A stretch of DNA of 35,704 nucleotides from positions 1-35,704 of the IMG/VR virus record IMGVR_UViG_3300025141_000344; one strand, given 5' to 3'. Position 1 is the stretch's first letter. Each line of letters opens with the position of its first letter. This stretch comes from a virus. Positions 6,655 through 13,047 of the stretch are shown one piece after another. The notes under the pieces were generated by a model. That model ran no database searches. It saw only the letters and a list, made by a program, of their open reading frames with translations, and was not told the origin of the DNA. The translations under genes were made by a program, and so were the position numbers.

Positions 6655-7791
6655 TTAGAAAGGTGCGTTCAGCGTCTTCTTCTTCGGCTCGGCCTTCGCC
6701 GTCTTCTTCACTGCAGCCTGCTTCGCTTCCTGCAGCTTCGCCTCGACCGACTTCTTCTCGTCGCGTGCTCGCTTCGCTTCGGCCTTCTCCGCCTCACGCT
6801 TCTCGGCACGCTCGACCGCACGCTGCTTCTTGTTCTCTGCTGCCTGCTCCTTGCGCTGCTCGACGACCTTCTTCACCGGCGTGTAGTTCTTGTTCGAGCC
6901 GGTCAGGATGTTGTTCAGCCGCTTCTCGACTTTCGAGATCCCCTCGTGAATGTCCTCTGCCTTGAAGTTCAGGAGATCCTCATACACCTTCGCCTTGTCG
7001 CGCAGGTCGGCGAATCGCTTCAGTCGAGTGTCGAGCTTGAACTGCTTGATCTCGCCGCCCTCGGCACGAGCCTCGTCGAGCAGCGTGTCGATCTCGCGGT
7101 TGATCTTGTGGAACTCGACGAGCAGGTCGTCCTCGACGAAACCGGCTGCGTTGTTCCGCCACGTCGTCGTGTCGAAGACCGGCATCGCGTAGACACTCGA
7201 CCCGCACTTCTCGAACACGGTCTGCAGAGCTTCGAGTTCATCCTGATGCGTGACCGGGACGAATGTCAGGCCACCACCCTGCTTCCGGGCGACGACGCTC
7301 TGGTAGCGATTCAACTCGTATCCCAGATACGCCTGCAGCACCTCTCGCTTGACGTGCTTCACGTAGTCGCTCATCCACGTCGTGAGCTTCATCTTCAGTC
7401 GGCTGTCGTCGCCCTCGACCGTGACCTCGCCGCTCTCTTTGTTGAAGACCGTCCACGCTGTCGCGGAGTATCCCAGAGCCTTCTCGTCGACGATCTCGGA
7501 TTCGATGGTCACCTGATGTCGGATGACACTGGGACCGCTCGCGCTCTTCACCTTGCGAACGAACGTCCGGTAGTCGGAGATGCGGAAGGCGTTCACTGCG
7601 TGATGGTATGCCTTCGACGGTGTCGGCTGCGGAATGAAGTCGGCGTTCAGGATGCCGGTGTCGGCGACGTGCTGCTTCAGGTCGGCGTAGGTCACTGCCT
7701 CGTCGCTGATCTCGCTCCATACGAGGAACCCGATCTTCGGGATGTTGTCAGCTTCGGTCGGGTTCAGGATGCCGGTCAGTTGCGTTGTCAT
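6655..7791 (-). CDS. 378-residue companion of the MoxR-VWA pair, unknown function
   Basis: The protein begins MTTQLTGILNPTEADNIPKI. Residues about 20-280 look like a folded alpha/beta domain; the last 75 residues are a Lys/Ala/Glu-rich helix (KKQRAVERAEKREAEKAEAK) expected to be a coiled coil or nucleic-acid-binding tail. It lies directly upstream of the AAA+ gene and I recall similar proteins accompanying MoxR-VWA pairs in other phages, but cannot verify this. It could be the client or a recruiting subunit. ATG 7791 has AGAGGACGAG upstream. It is likely co-transcribed with the two small genes upstream from the promoter at 8415-8443. No catalytic motif is recognised. Confidence 0.68.
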   Translation of the reverse strand: MTTQLTGILNPTEADNIPKIGFLVWSEISDEAVTYADLKQHVADTGILNADFIPQPTPSKAYHHAVNAFRISDYRTFVRKVKSASGPSVIRHQVTIESEIVDEKALGYSATAWTVFNKESGEVTVEGDDSRLKMKLTTWMSDYVKHVKREVLQAYLGYELNRYQSVVARKQGGGLTFVPVTHQDELEALQTVFEKCGSSVYAMPVFDTTTWRNNAAGFVEDDLLVEFHKINREIDTLLDEARAEGGEIKQFKLDTRLKRFADLRDKAKVYEDLLNFKAEDIHEGISKVEKRLNNILTGSNKNYTPVKKVVEQRKEQAAENKKQRAVERAEKREAEKAEAKRARDEKKSVEAKLQEAKQAAVKKTAKAEPKKKTLNAPF

Positions 7792-7864
7792 TGTCTCGTC
7801 CTCTGGTTTGCCGTATCTTCGGTTTGATGTTCGAGCTTCGCTCGGACTCTCCTGTGTTCCACCC

Positions 7865-7901
7865 GCCCCGGCGGCTCGTCACCGCCGGGGCATCTTTTTT
7901 G
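7865..7901 (+). terminator. Textbook intrinsic terminator facing right, within leftward genes
   Basis: On the plus strand a perfect 10-bp GC stem (7865-7874 with 7882-7891, 7-base loop) is followed by ATCTTTTTT. No rightward gene is visible upstream of it. Read leftward the same hairpin is preceded by A6 and followed by no U-tract, so it could also be an mRNA-processing or stability hairpin between the 72-residue and 378-residue genes. Confidence 0.62.
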
Positions 7902-8120
7902 TTAGCTCTCGTCGTCGCCGTAATCCCACAGGCACTTCGAGCAGGTGACTTCGGCGTCGTCGGCGAGAGGCGTGACCGGCGAGTGTCCGGGTCGGTTCAC
8001 GATGCCTGCACCGCAGAAGCACATATACTCTACCCGACCGTCTTCCTCCACCTTCGTGATGTTATGAATCTTCGCGCCCCGTCCGACCTTGCCAACCATA
8101 TGCGTGATCTTGAGTTCCAT
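7902..8120 (-). CDS. Small Cys-rich protein (possible zinc finger)
   Basis: 72 residues starting MELKITHMVGKVGRGAKIHN. It contains YMCFCGAGIVNRPGHSP and EVTCSKCLWDYG, that is CxC followed 22-25 residues later by CxxC, a possible four-Cys metal site. ATG 8120 has AGGAG nine bases upstream. It lies between the 59-residue gene and the 378-residue companion and shares their mRNA. Function unknown; small zinc proteins of this kind in phages often modify host transcription, but nothing here proves that. Confidence 0.66.
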   Translation of the reverse strand: MELKITHMVGKVGRGAKIHNITKVEEDGRVEYMCFCGAGIVNRPGHSPVTPLADDAEVTCSKCLWDYGDDES

Positions 8121-8183
8121 CGTCGTCTCCTGTGTTTGGGTTACCGTTTATGACCTTCGCGTGGATGTTGTCGTGGAGTCTTG

Positions 8184-8363
8184 TCAACTCTCCTCTGTAA
8201 GTGCTTCAATGGCTTCCTTCTTTGTCGCAAACGTGCTCCAATACTCACCGTCAACGTGCAGATGCCATCCGCCCGACTGCATACCCTCTGAGTGACGGTC
8301 AACTCGTTCAATCTTGACCCGTCCGTCTCTGCTCTCATACAGTCCTGAATCAATCCGCTTCAT
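8184..8363 (-). CDS. 59-residue small hypothetical protein
   Basis: The start chosen is ATG 8363, with GAGAGGA upstream and the promoter at 8415-8443 placing the mRNA start about 45 bases before it; the open frame continues to 8477 but would run through the promoter and terminator. The protein (MKRIDSGLYESRDGRVKIER...) has a pattern GLYxSxDGRVxIExV...GWHLHVDGEYWSTFATKKEA, probably a small beta-sheet followed by a helix. No family is assigned. It is the first gene of a leftward operon. Confidence 0.7.
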   Translation of the reverse strand: MKRIDSGLYESRDGRVKIERVDRHSEGMQSGGWHLHVDGEYWSTFATKKEAIEALTEES

Positions 8364-8414
8364 CGTACGATCCTCTCGTGGTTTGTCTGCCCCGACGTCA
8401 CATCCTTCGTATAC

Positions 8415-8443
8415 AATATATATGTATAAGTAGGGCAACGCAA
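8415..8443 (-). promoter_or_regulatory. Leftward sigma70-like promoter downstream of the early-operon terminator
   Basis: Minus strand: TTGCGT (8443-8438), 17-base spacer, TATATT (8420-8415). The T7 tract of the preceding terminator sits one base before the -35 and may act as an UP element. The start region ACGAAGGATGTGACG repeats the module of the promoters at 5065-5092 and 6502-6530. Confidence 0.76.
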
Positions 8444-8444
8444 C

Positions 8445-8482
8445 AAAAAAAGACCGCGCAGAGGTAAATTTCTGCACGGTCC
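8445..8482 (-). terminator. Intrinsic terminator of the leftward early operon
   Basis: On the minus strand an 11-bp stem GACCGTGCAGA/TCTGCGCGGTC (one G-U pair, 8-base loop) is followed by TTTTTTT. It lies about 25 bases after the last gene of the 8506-14067 operon, and a new promoter starts immediately after the T run. Confidence 0.87.
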
Positions 8483-8505
8483 AAAAGCCAGTCTGGGTGC
8501 GGGTT

Positions 8506-9033
8506 TTAGGGAGTTTCGAGGAACCTGTAGGGAATGAAGATCGCAGGTCGACCCCGGTTGCCCGGATCTCTGGTGAACTTGTCCGCCATCGACTGCGCCC
8601 TGTCGATCCGAATCCATCCGTGGATCTTGAACTGCCGCATCATCCCGACCTCGTGTTCGCCGCCGCTCACCGCGATCACTTTCCATCGCGGGTCATCAGT
8701 CAGCTTGACCTTCGCTGTCGGGTAGCTCGACCACCGGACCTGCCAGTCAGGTTCGATGTCGGCGACGTTGAACGTGTCGACCGTCTCGTCCCATCGGACG
8801 TTCAGGTATTTGCTCGCTGCCAACTCTGCCGCTGCCCCCATCTCGTGGCTTCGTCGGCTGTTGTCGTTTAGGTAGTCTTGCCTTCCCCGGCTGACGGCAG
8901 ACTGAAGCCGACGTCGCCCAACCTCGAAGGCTCGGTTCGTCTCTGTTCGATTGAGCCAGACAGGAACGGGTTCAGGCGTGACCGGTCCTCGTCGAAGGTG
9001 TTTGTATTCCTTGCCTGCATATCCTCTCGGCAT
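8506..9033 (-). CDS. Predicted nuclease-fold phage protein (PD-(D/E)XK-like, tentative)
   Basis: 175 residues. The central region HEMGAAAELAASKYLNV (E70), then FNVADIEPDWQVRW (D92, Q98-V-R100) and WKVIAVSG recalls a common phage protein with the layout G-x-x-x-E...D...QVR...VLVxG, plausibly a restriction-endonuclease fold. This is recognised from memory, and the classic D-x(n)-E/Q-x-K triad is incomplete because R100 would take the Lys place. The N-terminal 60 residues are basic. The start at ATG 9033 has AGAGGT seven bases upstream but gives a 166-base out-of-frame overlap with the preceding gene. A shorter start at the Met before GAAAEL (near 8840) would remove most of that overlap but lacks a ribosome site. 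Last gene of the early operon. Confidence 0.6.
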   Translation of the reverse strand: MPRGYAGKEYKHLRRGPVTPEPVPVWLNRTETNRAFEVGRRRLQSAVSRGRQDYLNDNSRRSHEMGAAAELAASKYLNVRWDETVDTFNVADIEPDWQVRWSSYPTAKVKLTDDPRWKVIAVSGGEHEVGMMRQFKIHGWIRIDRAQSMADKFTRDPGNRGRPAIFIPYRFLETP

Positions 9034-9305
9034 CTTTCTACCTCTGCGCGGATCTCAATTTGTGTGTATCGCTCTGGAGTCTCCAGAACCTTCAGCAGGT
9101 AGAGCGGCGTGTGCGCTCTTTCCAGATACTCGACTGCGACCTCGGCGACGTGCGCCCACTCGTGATGGTCGAGCACTCGCCAGAATCGCTTCACGAAGTT
9201 TCGGTTCGGCGCGAAGCCCCAACCCTTCGCCTCCTCCCAGAGAGACATCAGGTCGAGGAGCTTCGCGCCGACGTAGGGATCGTCAGGCTCCCAGTGATCA
9301 GGCAC
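8868..9305 (-). CDS. Hypothetical early protein
   Basis: 145 residues from a GTG start (9305) with AGAGGG upstream; it overlaps the preceding gene by 8 bases. The first 100 residues are helical and Trp-rich (LMSLWEEAKGWGF, FWRVLDHHEWAHVAEVAVEYL). The last 50 residues (from about ARNTNTFDEDRS) coincide with the out-of-frame start of the nuclease-like gene and look disordered. No family recognised. Confidence 0.6.
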   Translation of the reverse strand: MPDHWEPDDPYVGAKLLDLMSLWEEAKGWGFAPNRNFVKRFWRVLDHHEWAHVAEVAVEYLERAHTPLYLLKVLETPERYTQIEIRAEVERCREDMQARNTNTFDEDRSRLNPFLSGSIEQRRTEPSRLGDVGFSLPSAGEGKTT

Positions 9306-9546
9306 CCTTCACCCTCTTCGACGCCTCTGCCATCTTGCGTCGCGTCTTCAGGAGAGTCCTCGCGTTCGTCGTGTCGACTCGCCCCCGAATCAGTTCGGCT
9401 CGCTCCTTGCGCAGCCTCTTCAGGTAGTCCCGCTGAGAGCGAGTCAGCGAGTCCGGGCTGACGCCCATCGGGTTACTCGGTGACCGCTTCAGCAGTTCGT
9501 CGATCATCGTCTTCAGGTCGCGGATGTCGTCGTCGATGGTGCTCAC
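9298..9546 (-). CDS. Small basic helical protein
   Basis: 82 residues, GTG start at 9546 overlapping the stop of the Gam-like gene as GTGA, so translation is probably coupled. The sequence is helical with a very basic C-terminal half (LKRLRKERAELIRGR, LLKTRRKMAEASKRVKG), suggesting nucleic-acid or protein binding. A short N-terminal acidic segment (DDDIRDLKTMIDELLK) may form a coiled coil. Function unknown. Confidence 0.64.
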   Translation of the reverse strand: MSTIDDDIRDLKTMIDELLKRSPSNPMGVSPDSLTRSQRDYLKRLRKERAELIRGRVDTTNARTLLKTRRKMAEASKRVKGA

Positions 9547-10073
9547 GAAACCTCCACGAGGAACTTGTCATCGTCTCTCACGATGTCGCAGCCGGGAGGG
9601 ATCTCTCCGGTCCTCTTGACCATGTCGAGGATCATCCTCTTGTCAGGCGACCTCTTCATCTCTGTCCGTATCAGGATCGTGCCCCCGACCCTGTCCTCGT
9701 TCGCGAGCAGGAAGGCGTCGACGTCTTCGATGACGACCTTCTCTGGCATCTTCCTGAACCTGATCGTGCCGTTGATCAGGCGCAGCGACTTCCGGTCGAG
9801 CCGGTTCAGGAACGCTTCGAGTCCGTTCGCGTGGAACCTCTCCCGGTCGTTCACATACTTCAACTGGTGACGTTCCCACTCGTCCGCCTTGTTGCGCATC
9901 GTCTGCGCGTGGGACCGGATCCTGTCTTCCTCCGACCTCCAGTGGGCGATAGCACGTAGCGAACGCTCGGCCAGTTCCTGATCCTCGACGTCGAGTTCGC
10001 GACCTTCGGCAATCGCCGTCTCGAACTCAATGTCGTTCGCTGTGTCCTGTATCTCTTCATCTCGACGGGTCAT
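9543..10073 (-). CDS. Gam-like host-nuclease inhibitor or Gp157-like protein
   Basis: 176 residues: a long helical coiled coil (about 10-100, many Glu/Arg) followed by LNRLDRKSLRLINGTIRFRK (about 88-107), then EKVVIEDVDAFLLA and a small C-terminal beta part. A helical hairpin followed by a GTIRFRK..P..V.I.D.DA segment is the layout of Mu Gam and also of siphovirus Gp157. Mu Gam binds DNA ends and blocks host exonucleases. The recT-like gene in the same operon fits a recombination module. ATG 10073 has AAAGGA seven bases upstream. The choice between Gam and Gp157 cannot be settled by eye. Confidence 0.6.
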   Translation of the reverse strand: MTRRDEEIQDTANDIEFETAIAEGRELDVEDQELAERSLRAIAHWRSEEDRIRSHAQTMRNKADEWERHQLKYVNDRERFHANGLEAFLNRLDRKSLRLINGTIRFRKMPEKVVIEDVDAFLLANEDRVGGTILIRTEMKRSPDKRMILDMVKRTGEIPPGCDIVRDDDKFLVEVS

Positions 10074-10272
10074 ACAACAATCCTTTCTCCTGCGCGACCC
10101 ACAGAGCCATCTGTCGATGCACAGGCGATCTGGTTAGACCGACGAACCACCTGTTCGTCGGCTCCCACCACCACGAGTCAGCCGTCTGGCTTCCATACCG
10201 AAGCGTGACGGTTCTGTTATGGTGAAAGTGGTCGATCAGTCTTTCACCGTTGCGGTCAATGCTTGAATTCAA
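10057..10272 (-). CDS. Small hypothetical protein, start uncertain
   Basis: 71 residues if the TTG at 10272 is used; no ATG occurs in the frame before the conserved-looking part (RTVTLRYGSQTADSWWWEPT...). TTG 10272 overlaps the end of the preceding gene by 17 bases and its ribosome site is weak, so the true start may differ. The end overlaps the Gam-like start by 17 bases. The Trp cluster SWWWEPTNRWFVG and the tight neighbours support real coding. No family recognised. Confidence 0.5.
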   Translation of the reverse strand: MNSSIDRNGERLIDHFHHNRTVTLRYGSQTADSWWWEPTNRWFVGLTRSPVHRQMALWVAQEKGLLYDPSR

Positions 10273-10528
10273 CTGAGTAGTCCGATTCGATGTTCTGCCG
10301 TGGCAGTCGCTTCGCGATGGCCTTGCGGTATGGCAGAGGTCTACCGTCGACGATGTAGCCCAGTCCGTGTGATTCGATCAGCTTCACGAGAAGGTAGTCA
10401 TATAGGTCCGGGTGAATCAAGACCTCCGTGATTTTCCCGTTCTGCTTCTCCTCCTCCTCGAACGCGACTCGAAGAGCGTGGAACATTCGCTGCATTCGTT
10501 CTTCCGAATTCTCCTTGAGACTTGCCAT
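10256..10528 (-). CDS. Small helical hypothetical protein
   Basis: 90 residues. The start is set at ATG 10528 (MASLKENSEERMQRMFHALR) because GAGG lies five bases upstream and the previous gene ends in TGATG at this point; the open frame goes back to 10735 without a ribosome site. A helical N-terminal half with EEEEKQNGKITEVLIHPDLY is followed by a mixed part (GYIVDGRPLPYRKAIAKRLP). No family recognised. Confidence 0.64.
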   Translation of the reverse strand: MASLKENSEERMQRMFHALRVAFEEEEKQNGKITEVLIHPDLYDYLLVKLIESHGLGYIVDGRPLPYRKAIAKRLPRQNIESDYSVEFKH

Positions 10529-10641
10529 CAGAACCTCACTGAGAGGAGAGCAATCCAGATCAACAGGAGTGCCCAGTGCAGAAGTTTTTTTCCGCAGGAT
10601 CTTGGCTGCGTATACGGACACTGCCCCACATCTTGTGTCAT
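10528..10641 (-). CDS. 37-residue single-span membrane peptide
   Basis: A very short gene: MTQDVGQCPYTQPRSCGKKL followed by a hydrophobic helix LHWALLLIWIALLSVRF. The start overlaps the preceding stop (ATGA) and the stop overlaps the next start (TGATG), and AGGA lies eight bases upstream, so three independent junction signals agree. A basic pair (KK) before the hydrophobic run predicts Nin-Cout topology. Its role is unknown; small early phage membrane peptides often act in host takeover or superinfection exclusion. Confidence 0.6.
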   Translation of the reverse strand: MTQDVGQCPYTQPRSCGKKLLHWALLLIWIALLSVRF

Positions 10642-10970
10642 GTTTTTGATCCTGCGCAGAAGTAGAAAAGAAATGTTGACCGACTCCCCCTGATGGAGCT
10701 ATCGTCATCATCCCCGGCGACGAACCGGGAAGCATCCATCAGGCGGGACGTCGGCAACCGCATTGTCAAGCCGACCGGATCGGGCACGAGACGCCGCGCA
10801 CCGGAGTCGTCCGTGAGTTGCGAGTCGACCTTGAACGTCGAGGATCGCGTGAAGCGTAGACCCTGAGTCGACTCAACAGCACACAAACTTACGAACGAAC
10901 CGTTGGACCTGTCGAGAGGTCGGAGCAACCTCATCACAATGCTCGGGGATGGGGGAGACTTTAGAACCAT
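10638..10970 (-). CDS. Small hypothetical protein, possibly SH3-like beta-barrel
   Basis: 110 residues from ATG 10970, one base after the recT-like stop, with GGAGAG upstream; it ends in ATGA overlap with the 37-residue gene. The middle part (VSLCAVESTQGLRFTRSSTF, then KVDSQLTDDSGARRLVPDP) resembles short phage proteins of the pattern G..FT.G..Y.V....DDsG.rRLV, which look like small beta-barrels. The last 20 residues (GSRSTFLFYFCAGSKT) are less convincing. It fills the 330-base space otherwise empty in the operon. Confidence 0.58.
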   Translation of the reverse strand: MVLKSPPSPSIVMRLLRPLDRSNGSFVSLCAVESTQGLRFTRSSTFKVDSQLTDDSGARRLVPDPVGLTMRLPTSRLMDASRFVAGDDDDSSIRGSRSTFLFYFCAGSKT

Positions 10971-10971
10971 C

Positions 10972-12372
10972 TCACTCTCCGCCCAGAACCTTACCACTGA
11001 GCCACGAGAACGACTCGCGCACCGCAGCAGCGGGAGCGTCGTGATACGGAAAATCAGACGTCGCTTGCAACGGGATAGACTTGTCGAGCTTGTGCCAGTG
11101 CGTCCGAATCTTCATCCGCATCAGCGTCGCCTGTCCTGCGATCAGAGCGAGCGCATCGATGTTCGCCATCAGCGATTCCCCGATGACGGTGTCGTCTTCC
11201 TTCTCGTCCAACATCATCTGCGTCTCCTCAACCTTCTCCTCCGTTGAGACAGTTCGTCCGCCCGGATCGCCTTCGCCATCACCGGCGTCGCCTTCATCAG
11301 GCTCCCCTTCGGAATCAGCATCCTCTTCAGTCGAGTCACCCTCCACGACAGGTTCACTCTCAGCAGGCGCAGCTTCTGACGTATCACCCCCGGCGTCTGA
11401 CGCATCGTCTCCTCCGATCTGAGCCTTCATCTCGTTGAACGTGGCGAGGTAGTCGGACTTCGCGATGTCGCCCTGAATGTAGCTGAGCGTGACCTCACAG
11501 AAGTCTGCGTCACCTCCGACCTCTTCCATCAACTGGGCGCAGTTCACATCGTTCCACCGCTTGCGCTTCGCTTCCCACTCCGCGACCTTCTTCTCCAGTG
11601 CCGACAGACTGGCAGCATCTTTCCAATCCTGCGCAGCATCGAAAACCTGCGGCTCGATGATCCCGTCTGTCTTCGCCCAGTTCATCAGGTCTTCAAACTC
11701 CTGCTGCAGCGCGACAGTCCGGTCGTCACCTTCGGGTGCGACAGGCGCGGTGTCGATCTTCGCATCAGCGAAGACAGCCTTCGAGACGTCGAGGTCTCCC
11801 TCGTCATTCGTCGGCGCACCGACTTCGTCTGGCGTGTAGATCCGAAGACCTCCGATGGCATCCGGGCAATACCACTTGAACCCGTTCGACATCGCACGAG
11901 CGAACAGCATGTTCCGGGGGAACTTCCTCCAGTTCGAGCCGTCCTTCATCGACACGTTCGCAGCCTTCGCGTCGTCCATGTCGAAGTCGCTGATGCCGAT
12001 GCTCACGAACTCCGAATCCCCGTCAGCGATGCGACCGAAGAATTCGATCTCGCACCTCTGCTTCGTGAACTCGTTGATCTTGTAGTCGTAGTCCGGGTGC
12101 TCCTTCACACACTGGGCCATCAGGTTCGCACCGGCAGTCACCGACACGCGACCTCCTGTTTCGATGACGTGGATCCCGGTCATCGCTGCCATCGGCGCGA
12201 TGCCCATCTCCATCCCGGCCATCACCTTCACGCACGCACGCTCGGCTGTCTTCGCATCAGGGAACATCCCCGACGCTGCCAGTGTGTGTGCGAGCTTGTA
12301 TGCTCCCTCGAACCTCTCCATCGATACGTTGAAGAGTTCGCCTCCCTGATGCTTCACTACTGCTGTTGACAT
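10972..12372 (-). CDS. RecT-like single-strand annealing recombinase with acidic C-terminal region
   Basis: 466 residues from ATG 12372 (MSTAVVKHQGGELFNVSMER). The first 210 residues resemble the phage RecT group: GMFPDAKTAERACVKVMAGM, GIAPMAAMTGIHVIETGGR, VTAGANLMAQ and FPRNMLFARAMSNGFKWYCPD. Such proteins anneal single strands during phage recombination and end repair. Residues about 215-345 are helical, about 345-405 are a strongly acidic Glu/Asp/Gly/Ser stretch, and a folded-looking tail follows (IGESLMANIDALALIAGQAT). AGGAG lies ten bases before the ATG; the frame opens back to a GTG at 12456 but that part overlaps a structured RNA and looks non-coding. The extra C-terminal half is unusual, since typical RecT proteins have about 270-330 residues. 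The Gam-like gene downstream fits the same pathway. Confidence 0.72.
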   Translation of the reverse strand: MSTAVVKHQGGELFNVSMERFEGAYKLAHTLAASGMFPDAKTAERACVKVMAGMEMGIAPMAAMTGIHVIETGGRVSVTAGANLMAQCVKEHPDYDYKINEFTKQRCEIEFFGRIADGDSEFVSIGISDFDMDDAKAANVSMKDGSNWRKFPRNMLFARAMSNGFKWYCPDAIGGLRIYTPDEVGAPTNDEGDLDVSKAVFADAKIDTAPVAPEGDDRTVALQQEFEDLMNWAKTDGIIEPQVFDAAQDWKDAASLSALEKKVAEWEAKRKRWNDVNCAQLMEEVGGDADFCEVTLSYIQGDIAKSDYLATFNEMKAQIGGDDASDAGGDTSEAAPAESEPVVEGDSTEEDADSEGEPDEGDAGDGEGDPGGRTVSTEEKVEETQMMLDEKEDDTVIGESLMANIDALALIAGQATLMRMKIRTHWHKLDKSIPLQATSDFPYHDAPAAAVRESFSWLSGKVLGGE

Positions 12373-12396
12373 TGATCCGGTTCTCCTGAAGTAAAG

Positions 12397-12459
12397 GGGG
12401 TGCGACGCCTGCCATAAGAACCCGCAGGTCCGGTCCCGGTCGGGACGACGCCGCACCCC
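12397..12459 (-). ncRNA. Three-way-junction RNA in the leader of the recT-like gene
   Basis: The 93-base gap before the recT-like ATG holds a compact structure: P1 8 bp (12397-12404 with 12452-12459), P2 5 bp (12408-12412 with 12424-12428, 11-base loop) and P3 5 bp (12433-12437 with 12442-12446, 4-base loop). All stems are perfect Watson-Crick. It ends ten bases before the ribosome site, so a cis-acting regulator is likely. It is too short (63 nt) and has the wrong loops for a tRNA. Confidence 0.52.
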
Positions 12460-12465
12460 ATTGAA

Positions 12466-12681
12466 CTACACTGGTGCTTCTGTCTCTGCTTCCTCGTCGG
12501 CTTCGGCTTCGACCTCCGCCGGTGTCGCGTCGGGTGCGTCGCCGATGTGTGCCTCGACAGACAGCAGCCCCTTCTTCGTCCGGGCGAACTCGCCCAGTGT
12601 GATGTTGTCGTCGCCGAAGTTTGCGGCGAGGTGGTTCTCCACTGCTGCGATGATGTCGTCGTGCTCCAATACGATCTTCAC
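12466..12681 (-). CDS. Small acidic hypothetical protein
   Basis: 71 residues, GTG start at 12681 with GGGAGA eight bases upstream. The N-terminal half (VLEHDDIIAAVENHLAANFG) is helical, with a following strand TKKGLLSVEAHIG; the last 25 residues are almost all Glu, Ala and Asp. It directly precedes the structured leader of the recT-like gene. An acidic tail can bind basic proteins, but no function can be assigned. Confidence 0.62.
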   Translation of the reverse strand: MKIVLEHDDIIAAVENHLAANFGDDNITLGEFARTKKGLLSVEAHIGDAPDATPAEVEAEADEEAETEAPV

Positions 12682-12699
12682 GTTCTATTCTCCCAGAGT

Positions 12700-13047
12700 C
12701 TACGACCGCTTCGACAGTTCGATGATATGCGAGCCGATCACGTCGTTCGTTGCGATCAGGTATGAGCCTTCACGGAATCGCTTCTTCGCCCACGCCTTGA
12801 GAGCGCGACCGACCGCGATCTGAAAACCGATCTTCCTGCTGAACTGATCGGGTGCGACGCAGGTCGCTTTCGCATCTGCACCGACACCTTCCTTCGAGAG
12901 GGTGCACGTCGTGTAAGCGACGACCTCTGCTCCCCGGTCAGTCCTTCCGATGGCGACAGGTCGGTCGTCATCGTCGGGCACAGGTCCGATGTGGTTGACG
13001 TGGACCTCGAACCCCGCTGCTGCCAGTTCCTCCTGTATGAGCTTCAT
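12700..13047 (-). CDS. Hypothetical early protein
   Basis: 115 residues. ATG 13047 overlaps the preceding stop (ATGA). The layout is helix (LIQEELAAAGFEVHV), strand-rich middle (RPVAIGRTDRGAEVVAYTTC) and a C-terminal helix (FQIAVGRALKAWAKKRFREG). It looks like a small folded alpha/beta protein. No motif of a known family is recognised. Confidence 0.63.
   Translation of the reverse strand: MKLIQEELAAAGFEVHVNHIGPVPDDDDRPVAIGRTDRGAEVVAYTTCTLSKEGVGADAKATCVAPDQFSRKIGFQIAVGRALKAWAKKRFREGSYLIATNDVIGSHIIELSKRS

Noticed and set aside
6520-7827. 435-residue rightward ORF opposite the 378-residue gene
   Set aside because: Antisense shadow; Leu/Arg-rich, crosses the promoter at 6502-6530 and a hairpin, no ribosome site.
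8184-8477. 97-residue version of the small protein at 8184-8363
   Set aside because: Its extra N-terminus would be encoded by the promoter and terminator stem; the ATG at 8363 has a ribosome site.
12395-12462. tRNA-like gene before the recT-like gene (7-8 bp acceptor-like stem, GGGTTC box)
   Set aside because: Only 63 bases between the stem ends, an 11-base loop where a 7-base loop is needed, no anticodon arm with a 7-base loop and no CCA-side T-arm fit. Listed instead as a three-way-junction leader.
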